Of a stretch of DNA of 64,000 nt, positions 1-11,925 are shown in pieces; within the stretch, counting starts at the first letter, position 1, and every line of letters starts with the position of its first letter. This DNA is from Henricia sp. BOLD:AAB3569 (taxonomy: Eukaryota; Echinodermata; Asteroidea; Spinulosida; Echinasteridae): the NCBI GenBank assembly GCA_037783545.1, contig JBBELK010000052.1, positions 496,001 through 560,000 of the forward strand. Reading direction: 5' to 3'. The notes under the pieces were generated by a model that saw nothing but the letters and a program-made list of their open reading frames with translations, was not told the DNA's origin and made no database searches. Made by a program: the position numbers and the translations under genes.

Positions 1-1241
1 CATTATGTATTGCCCGGTGCATAAACCGGTGCATAAACCGGGCATCTTATCAACGTCGGCAACACAATTAATTTTGATGGTAAACTCTGAAAGTAATGCA
101 ACTACCGGTACATGTATGCGCTGCGCCATGTTTGAAATTTTGAAAGGGATGATGAGTATCATGACATCAACCATGCAATATTTGCATGGATGATGTCAAG
201 ATTGATGCCTTGTTCCCCCGACTCCCACACGTTGTGACCTGACCCACGCCCTCTCAAGTCTGAGCGCTGAACTGCAAAAGATGGCGACTTACAGTACATG
301 AAGCGTACAGAGTTAGTCAACCCTTAGCAAGTGTTGTCCCTTCCTTTACGATTGATGTAAGAGTCAATAATTTTGTTGTGCTTGCTTTCCTGGGGAGGTG
401 TGGACTTTTTTCAAATATATTTAAGTTGCAGTCAGTGGCAGTTGTCAGTTATCTCTGGATGACGAGTTGCCGATACTTATTTAAAAAAATTATCCGATTT
501 CTGTGCCGACCACGCACCAAGCATGCAACTTTTCAGCTGATAAGCTGATTAAGTCATTTTGGGTCATTGCAAATATACAGTGGGCTTTTAATTTCAAGAT
601 AAAAAAAGGGTCAAAAGGTCAGTGTTCCATAGCATTCATCTGACTAGTCTTGGCCCAAGAAAATTTGATGTTTCTTGTAAGACGCCTTATATTTTTCAAA
701 CCATTCGAAGCGCGTGCACGCGGTGTATTTGGGTCACTCGCTGCATCCGACGCGTTGTATTTGGGTCGCTCGCTGCATTCCGCTGCGCTGCTGTATTCGG
801 GTAACTCACATTCTGAGATACATGTACATGAGTGTAAGCGGAAATGCCCTTTTTGACAAAACGTTCAGAATTTAGGGTGCCATATCTCTCAAACCACTGC
901 TCTGATTGACCTAAAATGTCAGATTTGGTGCTGTGGGATCCTGATCAATATGTATTAAAAGTTTTATCAAAATCTGAGATAGTCGGGTTTAAAATGGATG
1001 CCTACCTCAATCTCAGGAACTACTGAGCCAATGTTTACACAATTGGTATAGTTGGAAAGGAAATTCCAAATCTGCAGCTAATTCTCAGATAAAAGTATGA
1101 TGTGGTACATGTACACTGACCATTTGACCTTTACTATGACCTTTAAATTTACCTTGTGGATACTGTGAGCTTGAGATTCCCTTAAATTTATTCTCCCCGA
1201 GTATCAAGAATTTACGTGTATATTTTGTTCTGTTTGTACAG
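1..1241 (+). other. last intron of the chondroitin synthase gene (partial)
   Basis: No convincing coding sequence is seen. The stretch ends with a pyrimidine-rich tract and TGTACAG at 1235-1241, which is a good 3' splice acceptor directly before the chondroitin synthase exon. It contains one short tandem repeat at about 724-804 (period roughly 32 bp, core GTATTTGGGTC). Open frames at 622-856 run through that repeat and resemble no protein. Confidence 0.7.
724..804. repeat. short tandem repeat, ~32-bp unit
   Basis: Two and a half imperfect copies of a unit that begins GTATTTGGGTC and continues CTCGCTGCAT. The third copy is truncated and diverged. It lies in the intron upstream of the chondroitin synthase exon. 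Confidence 0.7.
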
Positions 1242-2849
1242 ATGCAGACATTGTTTTACAACAACTACAGAAAGTCGGACGTTGCTTTCACTGGCAGCCT
1301 GGACACAGCAGACGTTCACAACGCAATCACCCTCCATTCCATCAAAAACACACCTTACATGTACCGTCTACACAACTATCTTCAGTCGGTGACAATAATG
1401 GACCTGCAGATGAAGACCACGCAGCTGTACAGACACATCTCAGAGATGAAACGGCTCTTGAATGAAGATGAGAATGAGGGCAGGATGAGTGGAGAAAAAG
1501 ACCCCCAACTGCAAAGTCTTGGGCTGCAGCCTGGCTTGCTCAAGTACACTCCTTACAACCATGATGACCTCATAGCATGGAACTTCTTTGGCAAGCATTG
1601 GTACTCGATAAATGTCAACATGCCAAGACAGGCCATTCCGACTTGCCAGATGGATGCATTTGATAATGTAGCTAGGCAAGTCATGGACATTATCAATGCC
1701 AACTCCATGAAAGTTGGGAGGACGATAGACTTCAAAGAAATTCTGTACGGATACTCGCGGGTTGTGCCACTCTTTGGTGCTGACTATGTGCTAGATTTAC
1801 TTCTTATGTATCACAAACATAGCAAAAGTAAACGATTTCCTGTGAGGCGGCATGCCTATCTACAGCAATCATTTGGTAAAATAGAAATGAGAATTGATGA
1901 CGAGTTTAAACATGCACGGAGAACTATCAAATCCAGTGACCACAGTGGCATGGACAAACTCAAAAGTGGAATTTCAGATGCTCTATTTGGCTCTCGGCAT
2001 AAAAACAGTGTCATTAATAGTAGGCAGCTACATCGCAATATGAACAAAGAGACCATCAACTTCATACTTCCACTTGCAGGAAGACTGGACATTTTTCAGC
2101 GTTTCATGGAAAACTTTGAAAGGATCTGTCTTGCCCCAGGGGAAAATGTCAAAATAATCATAGTGCTATTCAAGCTCCTGGAAAATGATCCTTCAGATGA
2201 AATCGAGAAATTAGTTGCCAAATACACCAGAAAATATCCCAATTCCGGGATGACTATCCTGCATGCAAGTGGGCAGTTTTCTCGAGGCCTCGCATTGGAT
2301 CTTGGTGCTTCCCAGCTCCCTGCAGAAGCACTGCTGTTCTTTGTTGATGTTGATATGCATATTTCACCAGGATTCCTAACACGGTGTCGGCTGAATACAG
2401 GACAAGGCAAACAGGTTTATTACCCAGTGGTGTTTAGCCAGTACAGTCCTGAAGTCACCTATGGTCCTGGGATAAAGCCTGAATCTAAGCTGGCCATCAG
2501 CAAGGAAACTGGCTTCTTCAGGCACTTCGGTTACGGGCTGGTGTGTCTGTACAACAGTGATCTTGCCAGAGTTGGTGGTTTAGAAACATCAATAATTGGT
2601 TGGGGAATGGAAGACGTGGACCTCTACCAGAAATTTGTCAGCAGCAACTTCACAATTCTACGTGCCCCTGAACCTGCACTTATTCACATTTACCACCCTG
2701 TCGTGTGTGACTCAAACCTGGAAGCAAAGCAGTACCAAATGTGCATTGGGTCAAAAATTAACCAGTATGGCAGCAGCCGGCATTTAGTCAGTATTCTTGA
2801 GAAGGAAAAGCTGGACTACAACATAGAAGATGGAAGCAAAAACAGATAA
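1242..2849 (+). CDS. CHSY1: chondroitin sulfate synthase (CHSY1/CHSY3-type), C-terminal exon
   Basis: This open exon encodes 535 residues and ends in TAA at 2847-2849. It matches the C-terminal two thirds of animal chondroitin synthases (about 800 residues in vertebrates), Golgi type II membrane enzymes that polymerise alternating GlcA and GalNAc. The N-terminal anchor and most of the GT31-type GlcA-transferase half must lie in upstream exons outside the window. Visible landmarks are the linker ending NTPYMYRLHNYL (about residue 40), the conserved VRRHAYLQQ (about 200), the start of the GT7-type GalNAc-transferase domain at NFILPLAGRLDIFQRFMENFE (about 275), the metal-binding DVD in FFVDVDM (about 368), GWGMEDVDLY (about 453), and the C-terminal block HPVVCDSNL...YQMCIGSK. 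The acceptor TGTACAG sits just before 1242, so the ATG there is an internal methionine, not the start. An invertebrate gene would predate the vertebrate CHSY1/CHSY3 split. No frameshift is seen. Confidence 0.93.
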   Translation: MQTLFYNNYRKSDVAFTGSLDTADVHNAITLHSIKNTPYMYRLHNYLQSVTIMDLQMKTTQLYRHISEMKRLLNEDENEGRMSGEKDPQLQSLGLQPGLLKYTPYNHDDLIAWNFFGKHWYSINVNMPRQAIPTCQMDAFDNVARQVMDIINANSMKVGRTIDFKEILYGYSRVVPLFGADYVLDLLLMYHKHSKSKRFPVRRHAYLQQSFGKIEMRIDDEFKHARRTIKSSDHSGMDKLKSGISDALFGSRHKNSVINSRQLHRNMNKETINFILPLAGRLDIFQRFMENFERICLAPGENVKIIIVLFKLLENDPSDEIEKLVAKYTRKYPNSGMTILHASGQFSRGLALDLGASQLPAEALLFFVDVDMHISPGFLTRCRLNTGQGKQVYYPVVFSQYSPEVTYGPGIKPESKLAISKETGFFRHFGYGLVCLYNSDLARVGGLETSIIGWGMEDVDLYQKFVSSNFTILRAPEPALIHIYHPVVCDSNLEAKQYQMCIGSKINQYGSSRHLVSILEKEKLDYNIEDGSKNR

Positions 2850-3065
2850 CATCAGCTGAACATTTGTAGAATTAGTATTTATGTGTGTAGTGGAGCATGA
2901 TAGTGTTAGCTTTATTCAGGGTACCCATGATGATCATACATTCTCAATGTCTTGGGCCAAAAGCTATGTACATGTACAAGTACATGTATGTGAGTTTTGA
3001 TATTCATGTACAATGTAATGTATAGGCCTACGAGCAACAAAATAAACGCAACTATTTTCTCCACT
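2850..3065 (+). other. 3' UTR and candidate polyadenylation signal of the chondroitin synthase gene
   Basis: AT-rich noncoding sequence follows the stop codon. The first canonical AATAAA is at 3041-3046, followed by a T-rich stretch, so cleavage near 3060-3070 is plausible. The exact site cannot be read from sequence. Confidence 0.55.
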
Positions 3066-3362
3066 TTTTGATTGAAAAAATTCACTGAATCCCCAGAGTG
3101 GGAATTTTTAGTCCACAGAAGCTTTCTATGCAATCATGCATTTAATGAAGCTGTTATAAATGTAAATATTTTGATGTACAAAAAAATTTACAAAACAAAA
3201 TTGTCAAAGTTTGATTAAACTTACATGTAACTTACATACATGTGTTTAATTGGTTGCTCGATATATATTTTTGGACTAGAACGTTGTGGGGGGTTTTCCA
3301 GCCTCGCACCTGTACCAAAGCAGTTGTGGCAGAATTTGACTATGCAATAAAAGATGTGCATA

Positions 3363-3613
3363 TGGGTCTTTCTATAAATTAGGGGTCCAATGTTGGTGTC
3401 CCCCATTACATTTTACATCTTGTTTTTGTAAATTCAGGACACATTCTTTAAATACTTTCCATCTCAAAGAGTGAGTACATGTACATACAGTACAATTCAT
3501 ACAAAATGGTTTAAAAGCCATTTTAATGATTTTTGTACGAAAAATAACATATCGGGTGTAACGGGGGACACTAAATGTCACACTTTTGGACCCCTAATTT
3601 ATAGAAAGACCCA
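3363..3613. mobile_element. MITE with ~31-bp terminal inverted repeats and TA target duplication
   Basis: The ends TGGGTCTTTCTATAAATTAG and its reverse complement are identical through GGGGTCCA and remain similar further in (GTGTCCCCC). Each end is flanked by TA (3361-3362 and 3614-3615), as expected of Tc1/mariner-type insertion. No transposase is encoded. Confidence 0.75.
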
Positions 3614-3617
3614 TATG

Positions 3618-4486
3618 TAGATGTGTACTTGGCAAAGAAAAAGAAAGAAACACAAGTTGTTGGGACATATTTTTTTAAAAGCTAAGATGTTGTGCACACA
3701 TTATTATTGGCCCTGTAGATTAACTACATGTACATGTACATGTACCGGTAGACACATGTACATGTAACCTGTAATCACTTATTGTGGCTTACATGTTCAA
3801 AACCAATTTACATTTCTACCTTCAGTCTTCATGAGTTATTTTCATCTTTAGATTTCTTCTTGTAGCCCCCTATACCTACAGAGTGTCTTTAGCCTTGTTG
3901 TTGGTCTTTGCAGTCAGGAACCGAATTCATTCAGTAAGTGGACAGCGGGCAACAAAACCGCAACTAAAGCAGTGTTCACATTATCGCAGGGGGAAAATGC
4001 TCTTGCGCTTCACTCACAGCTTGCATGAGCTCAGAGTCGCCAGTCTCTAAAATTAAAAATTCTACTCCGGTGGGTCTGAGCTTCTCTGATACCTAATTGG
4101 CTGCCGTTGGAAAGGTCATCAGGCACATCAAAGACCCTGTTCTCACCAGAGAAATCGCATCGTTTGACGTAGATTCGACAAAGAGATTTCCTAATATGAA
4201 CGTACGCCTCTTCATTCGACGAAGATTATAATTCCTTCATTCGATGTCGCAAATAGCTTCATTTGACGAAGAGATCGCTTCATTTGACGAAGCAAATTTG
4301 AAATGTGAACGCTCCCTTCGTTCGAAGCGATTTGACACGCAACAAGATGGGGGCGTCACACAGCTTCATTCGATCTTCGTTAGCGGTTGTCTAATCATGT
4401 GAACGGTGCTGCTCTTTGTTCGATCTTCGTTAAGTCAGATGTGAATGTATGCTTCATTAACTACATGTAACAATGATTAATTGTGG
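3618..4486. other. intergenic, repeat-derived
   Basis: No gene is seen. Sequence from about 3978 to 4130 resembles the left half of the TIR element at 10387-10672, sharing the GCATGAGCTC region and CTTCTCTGATACCT. Matching right-half sequence resumes at about 4890-5030 (GTCAAAGTTCAACAAATT). The intervening DNA, including the tRNA-derived SINE, therefore looks inserted into an older copy. At 4150-4440 several inverted short motifs related to CTTCATTTGACGAAG occur. Confidence 0.5.
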
Positions 4487-4844
4487 GGTACCGTGGCCGA
4501 GTTGTTTGGGTCATTGACTCACAATCATGGGTGAAAACTTGGGGTTGCAGGTTCGAATCCGGCTGCGGTACCTGTGCCCTTGGGCAAGGCACTCAACCAC
4601 ACTTGCTCCATCCTTCGGAAGGGATGTAAAGCCGTTGGTCCAGTGTGTTAGGTAATGGTAACGCACTCTAAAGATCCCAGAGCATTCTTTCGTAAAGAGC
4701 AGGGGATTCCCCGGTGTCTCTGGCCATTTCAAACAAATTCTAATTCTTCACGGGTTTCCTCACGCTTGCGAGTGACAGTACAATGAGCACTATTGGGGAA
4801 TCCTTGGTATGAATACCAGAAAGAAATAATAATAATAATAATAA
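4487..4844 (+). mobile_element. tRNA-Leu-like SINE
   Basis: The head (4487-4572, 86 nt) starts GGTACCGTGGCCGAG and ends CGGTACC, giving a 7-bp acceptor stem. It has a tRNA-Leu-like A box and a B box GGTTCGAATCC, and its length fits a class II tRNA with a variable arm. The anticodon stem is imperfect, so it is not a working tRNA gene. A tRNA-unrelated body follows (CCCTTGGGCAAGGCACT and onward), ending in an (AAT)n tail at about 4827-4844. Confidence 0.85.
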
Positions 4845-4849
4845 CTAAT

Positions 4850-5528
4850 CTTCGTCTAATGAAGCGATTTCTCTAGTAGGAAGGGGATTTTAGTCAAAGT
4901 TCAACAAATTAGTCCGCATTGTGCGTCACAAAAGACCCACCCATATAAGCAGAAAATCAGTTTGAATGGAAACAAATAGTAGAACCGCGTGCAAAACTGT
5001 ACTATTTTGTGTGATAATGTGAATAACGCTTGAATCAGTGTGATCGGACACGCACAACTGGAATGATTGAAGCTGACATCTGAGCTAGCGGTGTGGCTGT
5101 GCATGAACTAACCATGATTTAATTCATGCACTGGCACAATCCAAAAATTAGTGTGCATCACAACGGAGAGGGAGGGCATACACCGTACTAATCAGTTATT
5201 GAATGTTCAGTTATTTTGTATTTTATTCACAATATTTTCACATGTAGAAACAGTTTTTGCCAAGTACACATGTACATATGTGTACGTCATGCACATTGTA
5301 CCCGAATATTTTTAAAAAAATATTAATAATGCCAAACTTGCCTCCAAAACTTTTGAAGAAATTTTGTATTTTTCTACCGTTGCCTGTTTGTCGAGTGCTA
5401 CATGTACATGTGCCCGTACAAGTACATACATATATGTACTGTTTGCAAGCATTCGTCGCATGTACATGTAATAATAATTGCAAGTTCTTATATAGCGCAT
5501 TTCAGATCCACTGGATCTCTCAGTGCGC
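4850..5528. other. intergenic, no gene seen
   Basis: Contains the resumed right half of a degraded TIR element (to about 5030) and clusters of the palindromic ACATGTACATGT motif (5260-5470). Open frames on both strands at 5238-5532 are caused by this simple sequence. Confidence 0.5.
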
Positions 5529-5667
5529 TTAAAGGCACAGGCTTGTCAGCAATGCGCGCCCGCCAAATTCGTGCCACGAAATACGCAGCTCATCCTTTGC
5601 TATGGAGCTGCGTAATTCGTGGCACGAATTTGGCGCGCGCGTCTTGCTGACGAGCCTGTGCCTTTAA
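5529..5667. mobile_element. near-perfect hairpin, 63-bp arms (MITE-like foldback)
   Basis: Arm 5529-5591 (TTAAAGGCACAGGC onward) is almost the exact reverse complement of arm 5605-5667, with only about 13 bp of loop. The sequence just upstream (TTATATAGCGCATTTC ... AGTGCGCTT) is itself an inverted flank. No coding potential. It is most likely a short foldback transposon; a small-RNA hairpin is possible but has no further support. Confidence 0.8.
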
Positions 5668-5930
5668 CAGTCAAAATTAATGCAAAGGAAAATATAATGG
5701 TTAAAAAAATAGTCTTTGTTTTACTTTTTTGGCCATTGAACATGTTGGAATTATTTTTGGAAATACACGTACAGCAGATGGGCATCTTTGCCCTGAAAAC
5801 AAGGTATAAATCACTGCAGTTTCACCTCGTTTAAAACGAGGTGAAAATTCCATGAAAAAAATCTCATTGTTTGCTCCACAATGTTACAGCAAATGACTGG
5901 TAACATGTACAATGTGGACTTACATGTAAG

Positions 5931-6211
5931 CCCCGTCTACATGTACACATTAACAGACGACATAAACAGCAAACTTCACCAAACAGTGTTTGCCGGTGCT
6001 ATTGGCAACGTCTGTTTGCTCATGTTTTATGTCTGAACCAATCAGGAACGAGTTTCAAGTCATGTGATTAGAGCCAGCCAATCGTGATCACATGACCGTT
6101 CGAGTTGCTTCCGTTTCCCAATGTAGAGACAGAAAAACATCAGCAAACATATCTGTTTGGTGATGTTTGCAAACAAAATGTTTGCAAGTGTTTAGCCAGT
6201 TATAGACGAGG
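5931..6211. mobile_element. MITE copy 1 (CCTCGTCTAC family)
   Basis: The ends CCCCGTCTAC and GTCTATAACTGG (complement strand) match the terminal inverted repeats of the better-preserved copy at 63019-63380. The interior is clearly homologous to that copy and in the same direction (shared ATGTTTTATGTCTGAACCAA and AGAGCCAGCCAATCGTGATC). Noncoding. Confidence 0.75.
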
Positions 6212-8775
6212 CTTTATCTGGGGAAACCTTGATCAGGGCACCTATTTGTATACCCGTAATCCATATAGGGCTCCATTAAAGCACTCATCTGGGGACAGCC
6301 CCGGCTACCTATCAGGCGCTCATCAATGGCCAACCAAACACATACATGTACATGTATCAGCATTCACTACCCTCTCGTATCAGGGTATCTAGTTGAACCT
6401 CGAAATCAACTTTGGCGGAAAGTCTGTGATTCTGTGATTTTCAGGGCGTCGTCTCACACCAAATTACCTCCGATATACGGCACTTTTTCTCAAAGTGATG
6501 ACGTGCATCGAAATTACGCGCGAAAAGGCTAAAAAACGATGGGCATTAATTTTACATGCGCAACGCATGACAAATGTTAAGTGTGGATGCACCCTTATTG
6601 TAGACTATCATATAGTGTTCTGCAGATACATGTATTTCCTTTTGTGCATTACATGCATGTTGATGTGATGTGATTATTAGCATTTTTTTATATCTTTACT
6701 TCAAGTTGAAAATGGGTCAAAGTGTTTTTTTAAAGATTGTACCAACATACGCATTTCCTGGAAGGAAGAATATTAATATAATGTAATTGCCATTTTAATG
6801 CCATATTTGTTTTAATTTCCAAAGTGCAACCTACATTTTACATGTATAGAAATAATCTTATACTTACGGTACATGTATTTAGACAAATTTGTATTTTACT
6901 GCATAGAGAAAAGTGACTCCATTTTATGTCAACGGAAATTAAGGCAACAAATTTAGAAACGTGCAGACTGCGGCTGCGGCACTCTTGCCAATTTTACATT
7001 CCAACCTTTTAAATTCACTTCCTGCAATTTCATTAGAGCTAGTTTTAAACTCTTTGGAAAGCAACTGACAACATGCATTAATGTGCATTTTCATGCATCT
7101 TGTTTCATATCAACATTTAATGGACTCACTTGTTAACGTTGATACTCCAAAATAATTACGTTGCAGTGCTGAAGTGCATGCAAGTTATGGTTTCATGTTT
7201 TAAATGCATTTTGATCAGTCATGAAAGCGTCATTTTTTTTCTTCATAACTCGCAGGTAGATACATTTTTATTATGCATACATTACCTTTTACCTTCCGTT
7301 TTTAGTATTCCCATTCAAGTATATTGTAAATGTAGACCCTTTTGTATTAAGAATTTCGTTTGTACATGATATGTGACGGAGCTTGTAACTCTTCCTTCCA
7401 TTTTCCCTCAAAACAAATTCCATGGAATTTGAAAGGAATTTATTTTTTGGTTGGGGGAGGGGAGGGGGCGGGGGGGGGGGGGGAGCGTGTGTTAACAAAA
7501 TGAATTAGGGGAGTCTCTCTGTCACATTTGCTGGGTATAAATATCATGGAGAAACGTCGGATGATTTTATTCAAATTGATGAAGTCTTGATCCAACATTA
7601 TGTTGCCCTATACTCTGTATTAGGTATCGAACTGAGTTTAATTCCAGTGTTGTAGAGTAGAACATATTTAGGCTGTCGTAAATATTACAATTTTATAGCT
7701 GGAAAAATCACCAAAAATTCAAGTATAGTCCTAATACTGACTCCCTTTGAATGTAAACATTTCTGCTGGACCTTAAACGAAATTGCATCCAGAAAACAAA
7801 GTCTGGACCCTTCAGTAACTTGAGAACCATTGTTGTATTGCACATGTGCATGCGTTTTTAATGCATCATCATCATCGATGCACACTGATATTTGTTCATA
7901 CAAAGATAAATGATATTGTTAGTTCCGGTTCTCAGAACCACAGCTATTTCAAATGGTGCTACTGTATACCTACAGGTTGTATAATGCAATTTCATGTAAG
8001 GTTATGCAGTTCTTCAATTGAAGAATAATGATCAACCTCTATACGTACAGGGTGTCCTAGAAATAAAGGAAACCGATATTAAAATACTAATTACTTAATA
8101 ATTACTGAACATTTTGGAAAACGGTAAGTACCATCCGATTCATCGCCGTGTCCAGGGTACCTTTATAGATGACTGAGCACGGCCGGTTGAAAGCAACCAT
8201 GTCACAAATGGCTTTGTAACCAGATTAAGAATATGTTCACCGAAAATAATAAGGGAAACGGAACAAAAAGACAAATATACAGTAATCACTTTAAACAATA
8301 TGTTACGTGGTGCTCTCTTTGGAAACATACAAGTTTGTTTATTAAGTGATTATTTGTCTTTTTATCCCGTTATCCTTTAACAAATGAACCCGTTTATAAT
8401 CTGGTACAAAGCTATTTTTGGCAGGGTCGCTTTGGACCATCGGTGGACAATCATCCATCAAGGTACATGTACTCTTGTTGTCATAAGAAAGAAGACAAGA
8501 TATTGAAATGGAATGTGATGATCACGTCAGTCACTCGTACATGTACATGTATTTGTGCATAACCGTGCATATAGAGCCCATGTATGTCGGGACCTTTACA
8601 ATTAAGTAATGACTTTCATCCTTGGTGCGAACGACGGTAGCTATATAGGAATATATCAGTATTTGTAATTAGACAAGAGCTAGTATATTGTTATAATTGC
8701 TAGTATATTGTTTGTCATTGCGTGTTAAATGCCAGGTAACTTATTAAATAGATATTTTCCTTATTTGTTTACAAT
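6212..8775. other. intergenic, no gene recognised
   Basis: Both strands show only short open frames without family resemblance. A G-rich tract lies at about 7455-7485 and a short ATC run near 7865. The start of the stretch near 8049 (ACAGGGTGTCCTAGAAAT) resembles a Tc1/mariner-type terminus, but no matching second end was found. Confidence 0.5.
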
Positions 8776-8805
8776 GTGGATTCCTTCATTCTCGTTTCAC
8801 TACCC

Positions 8806-9245
8806 GCCACCACCCTCCTTCGCTACCGCCATCGCCGCCACCACCATCCATTGGCACTGCCACTACCACCTGCCACTCTGTCGCCTCCGCCGCCCCCCTC
8901 CGCCGCCTACACACGCCTCCAACCTCCGCCTGTGTCCGATGCCGACTCCACCGCCACCTCTACCACCTCAATCACCACAACCTGCCACCACCGCCTCCCC
9001 AACCACCACCTCCAATTCAACCTCCATCTCTCACCCTGCCATCGCCATGGGTTTAATTTCATCAAACCAATTAAAAAAAAAAGCCACTACCTCTGCCACC
9101 TGTTCAACCACCTATACCTCTGCCTTCTTAACCTCGATTTACCTGGGGAGAAATATAATTGGTTGACGGCCTCCGCCGCGCCTGCACCACGTATGCCAGC
9201 ACCAGCTCCAGCACCACCTCCGATCCCGGCCGATCACCCAACCCT
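8806..9245. repeat. C-rich low-complexity block (CCACCG/CCGCC-like)
   Basis: A pyrimidine-rich stretch with irregular CCACC and CCGCC repetition. Long open frames on the plus strand (8729-9166 and 8776-9390) translate into proline/histidine/threonine runs typical of simple sequence. No domain, signal or codon pattern supports a gene. Confidence 0.6.
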
Positions 9246-9390
9246 GCAGCCTGGCGACTTTAGCTTGTGCTGGATTTACGCGCACGCTTCCTCACTCAAA
9301 TGCCAGGAGTTTCGCTTTCATAACATTCGCACCCTAGGCCAAATTAAACCAGCCTGCGCCCATGCATACGCTTTGAGCGTGAATCACTAA

Positions 9391-10386
9391 ACAGCCTTCA
9401 ACGTTCTTCGTCGGCCAAGATCGCCTGTTCGGTGTCGGAGGAAGTACAAGGCCCTACGGACCATCGGGAATCGACATTTCGAGCTCATAAGGTACGCCGT
9501 GTATCCAGTGTAATAGAGAAATTGAGCCGCCGCGGCAAAAATCGTAGTTTGCTGGAAGAGCTGCACAGTACATAGTAATCGACTATATGGCCAACAAAAG
9601 TTGCCTTTGATTTTTACAAAAAAGCCACTTTACTAAACAAAATCAAAATGACACGTTTATAGAATTAAGGTAAGTACATTCATACATTATTTCTCAAACT
9701 AACAAGAGATAATGTGAAAAATATGCCGTAAAAAGTATGTTATTGAAACGTCCGACAAATTGACGCTCATTACGAACAAATAATGCATACTATCAATTGT
9801 TCCCCCTCCCAACTCATACAACCCCTACCTTGGTGTTGATGTTGGTCCATGAGATTGCATGAAATCATAAAACTGACACGTACAGGCCAAGTGAATGTTC
9901 GTGGTGTGTTTAAAGGATTATCTTATGTCATTTGCAATGACGATGTAATAACTTGAACTAATCCCCTATCTGGAACGTAATGCAATTTAACACTCCGAGC
10001 AGCCAAGGGACTGTTGTCCTAGTACAACGTTTTTAATTACTAATTGTTTTGGCCGATAAAACTCAAACCTTGGGTATTCCTCTATCAACCCTTCTAGTTT
10101 GGGCCTTTGCAGCTACCTTTAATCCGGGGTTTACCCTTAGGCCACAGCGAACCGCAGAAGGAGCAATCCCCATTGAACTGTGTACAAAACGATCTATTTG
10201 TGATCAATCACCCATGCTTTCTCAGCCCTAGCCTGTTTGCAAACTACAGCTGTGTCGGAGAAGTCCAACGTCCATTTTAGACGATGCAGGGGATCTCCAT
10301 TCAACATTTCCACACCATTATACTGGTATTTCGTCCACTGAAGGCGGCCATATATACGCGTAAAACAAACAGACTAAAGGCGGATA
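9391..10386. other. intergenic, nothing recognised
   Basis: No long open frame or RNA gene was seen. A 25-bp string starting ATGTAATAACTTGAACTAAT near 9944 recurs near 11222, suggesting remnants of a dispersed repeat. Confidence 0.45.
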
Positions 10387-10672
10387 CACACTATCGCGGA
10401 AAAATCACACTTTCGCGCTGCGCTCACCGCATTGCATGAGCTCCCAATCGCCATTTATTCCAAAATAGAAAATTCCACTCTGGTAACTTGGGGCTTCTCT
10501 GATACCTCATTGGCTGCGCGTTGGAAAGGTCAGCGCACCGCGGTCAAAGTTCAACAAATTTGAACTTTAACCCAGCTCAAAACGTTTTGCGCGTCGCGAT
10601 AGGCCGCGCACAAGCGGCAAACCAGTTTGTGTACAAACCAATGGAACAGTGTGATTTTTCCGCGATAGTGTG
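10387..10672. mobile_element. MITE with perfect ~25-bp terminal inverted repeats
   Basis: The left end CACACTATCGCGGAAAAATC is matched exactly by the reverse complement at the right end (about 10648-10672). Noncoding interior. A diverged, interrupted relative lies at about 3978-5030. Confidence 0.8.
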
Positions 10673-10713
10673 AACTTCCCTTAACAGTCGCTAGGATCAA
10701 CCGCGTGTGGCTA

Positions 10714-11059
10714 TTCTTGTGTTTCACTTTCTTGACAACCGGTTGCTATCCGCCATTACTGTGTCCATAATATGGCACGCCAAAGCGAAAATAATTCAAC
10801 ACTGATAATTTAATGTTGACGCATATTTTCAAAAAAGTTGCGCAAGAAATAAAAAGGTCGGCATGACTATTAAATGTTGATAGACTGTTTGAAACTGGCA
10901 TACCATGCTTTTGTTGGCAAGTCTTAAAAATGTTTAGACTTGTTTTTCAGGGTTGATGGCAAAATTATCAGTGTTGAATTATTTCCGCTTTGGCGTGCCA
11001 TAGTATGGACACAGTAATGGCGGATAGCAACCGTTGTCAAGCCAAGTGAAACCCAAGAA
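10714..11059 (+). mobile_element. MITE copy with ~88-bp terminal inverted repeats (copy A)
   Basis: The left arm (GTTTCACTTTCTTGACAACC ... AATAATTCAACACTGATAA) is the reverse complement of the right arm with few mismatches. The internal segment includes ACTGGCATACCATGCTTTTG. A second copy in opposite orientation lies at 11926-12305. The + strand is used only to define relative orientation. Confidence 0.85.
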
Positions 11060-11925
11060 CTGGGAAAGCTGCTCTGAGGGTTAAACATTCTACAGTAAAA
11101 CTCTTAAAAAGAGTAATTAAGACCTATCTACATACTAAATCATGTATAGTAAATAAAGTACATTGTCAAAAACCTTACTCCATAATGTATTGAAAACGCT
11201 AAACAATACAAACATTACAAAATGTAATAACTTGAACTAATCCCCGCAAAATCAAAATAAACGGGACCTACATCTACGTAATAAATGAAAGTACACTTCT
11301 AATCCACGAATCAACGTAAGCTTGTCCTCTTCAAGTGACAGTAAGCACATCACTGCTGCCAAATCTGAACAAATCGAAACAAAACAAGTTTTTATATTAG
11401 CAAAAACTATGGATGCTAGGATAGGGCGACAATTTGTGTGTAAAAAAGGTATATTAGGGCGACACGCTCAATAGGGCGACATTTTGGTGTCGCCCTAATA
11501 TTATTTTTTTTTAAATCATTTTTTAAGGTCAAAAACCATTTGTTTTTTTTAAATCGAGAACCATTTTTATTAGGTCTAGAACCGTCTCTCTTAGGTCTGT
11601 GACCAGCTTTGGGTAGAAAAATAAGCTGTCATTTTGAGTGACTCTTGCCGAAATTTCGGTGGTCCCCGGGGAGTCTCTTCCCGAAATGTCGCCCTATTGC
11701 TGCATCCAGAGTTCTTACAATTAGTATCTCATTGACTGATTGCAACACAGTTTTCCATATTTGTAATGTCACTTGCTTGGCCTTTGGTCAGCGCGCGCAA
11801 TAAATGAAGTTACGAGTGTGTTTAGACTATTAAGAGAAACATTTATCTTGCGAGGATCATAAATATTTGGTGCAGGTACATTTCGCTACGTAGCCAAATT
11901 GTAAGACGTAAGCCCATTTTTGGGT
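11060..11925. other. intergenic; includes an AGGGCGACA inverted-repeat element
   Basis: No gene. At about 11410-11708 the two ends read GGATGCTAGGATAGGGCGACA and, on the other strand, GGATGCAGCAATAGGGCGACA, with more AGGGCGACA/TGTCGCCCT copies between them. This looks like another small inverted-repeat transposon or foldback. Confidence 0.5.

Noticed and set aside
3700..3775. ACATGTACATGT clusters as regulatory elements
   Set aside because: The motif is scattered throughout the window as simple palindromic sequence; no specific placement supports a regulatory role.
4487..4572. Functional tRNA-Leu gene
   Set aside because: The anticodon stem has a mismatch or bulge, and the head is fused to a SINE body with an (AAT)n tail.
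8049..8350. Tc1/mariner-like element starting ACAGGGTGTCCTAGAAAT
   Set aside because: No matching inverted end or transposase fragment could be found.
8729..9390. Long plus-strand open frames with proline-rich products
   Set aside because: They follow a CCACC/CCGCC low-complexity block, are open in two frames at once and contain no domain, signal or splice context.
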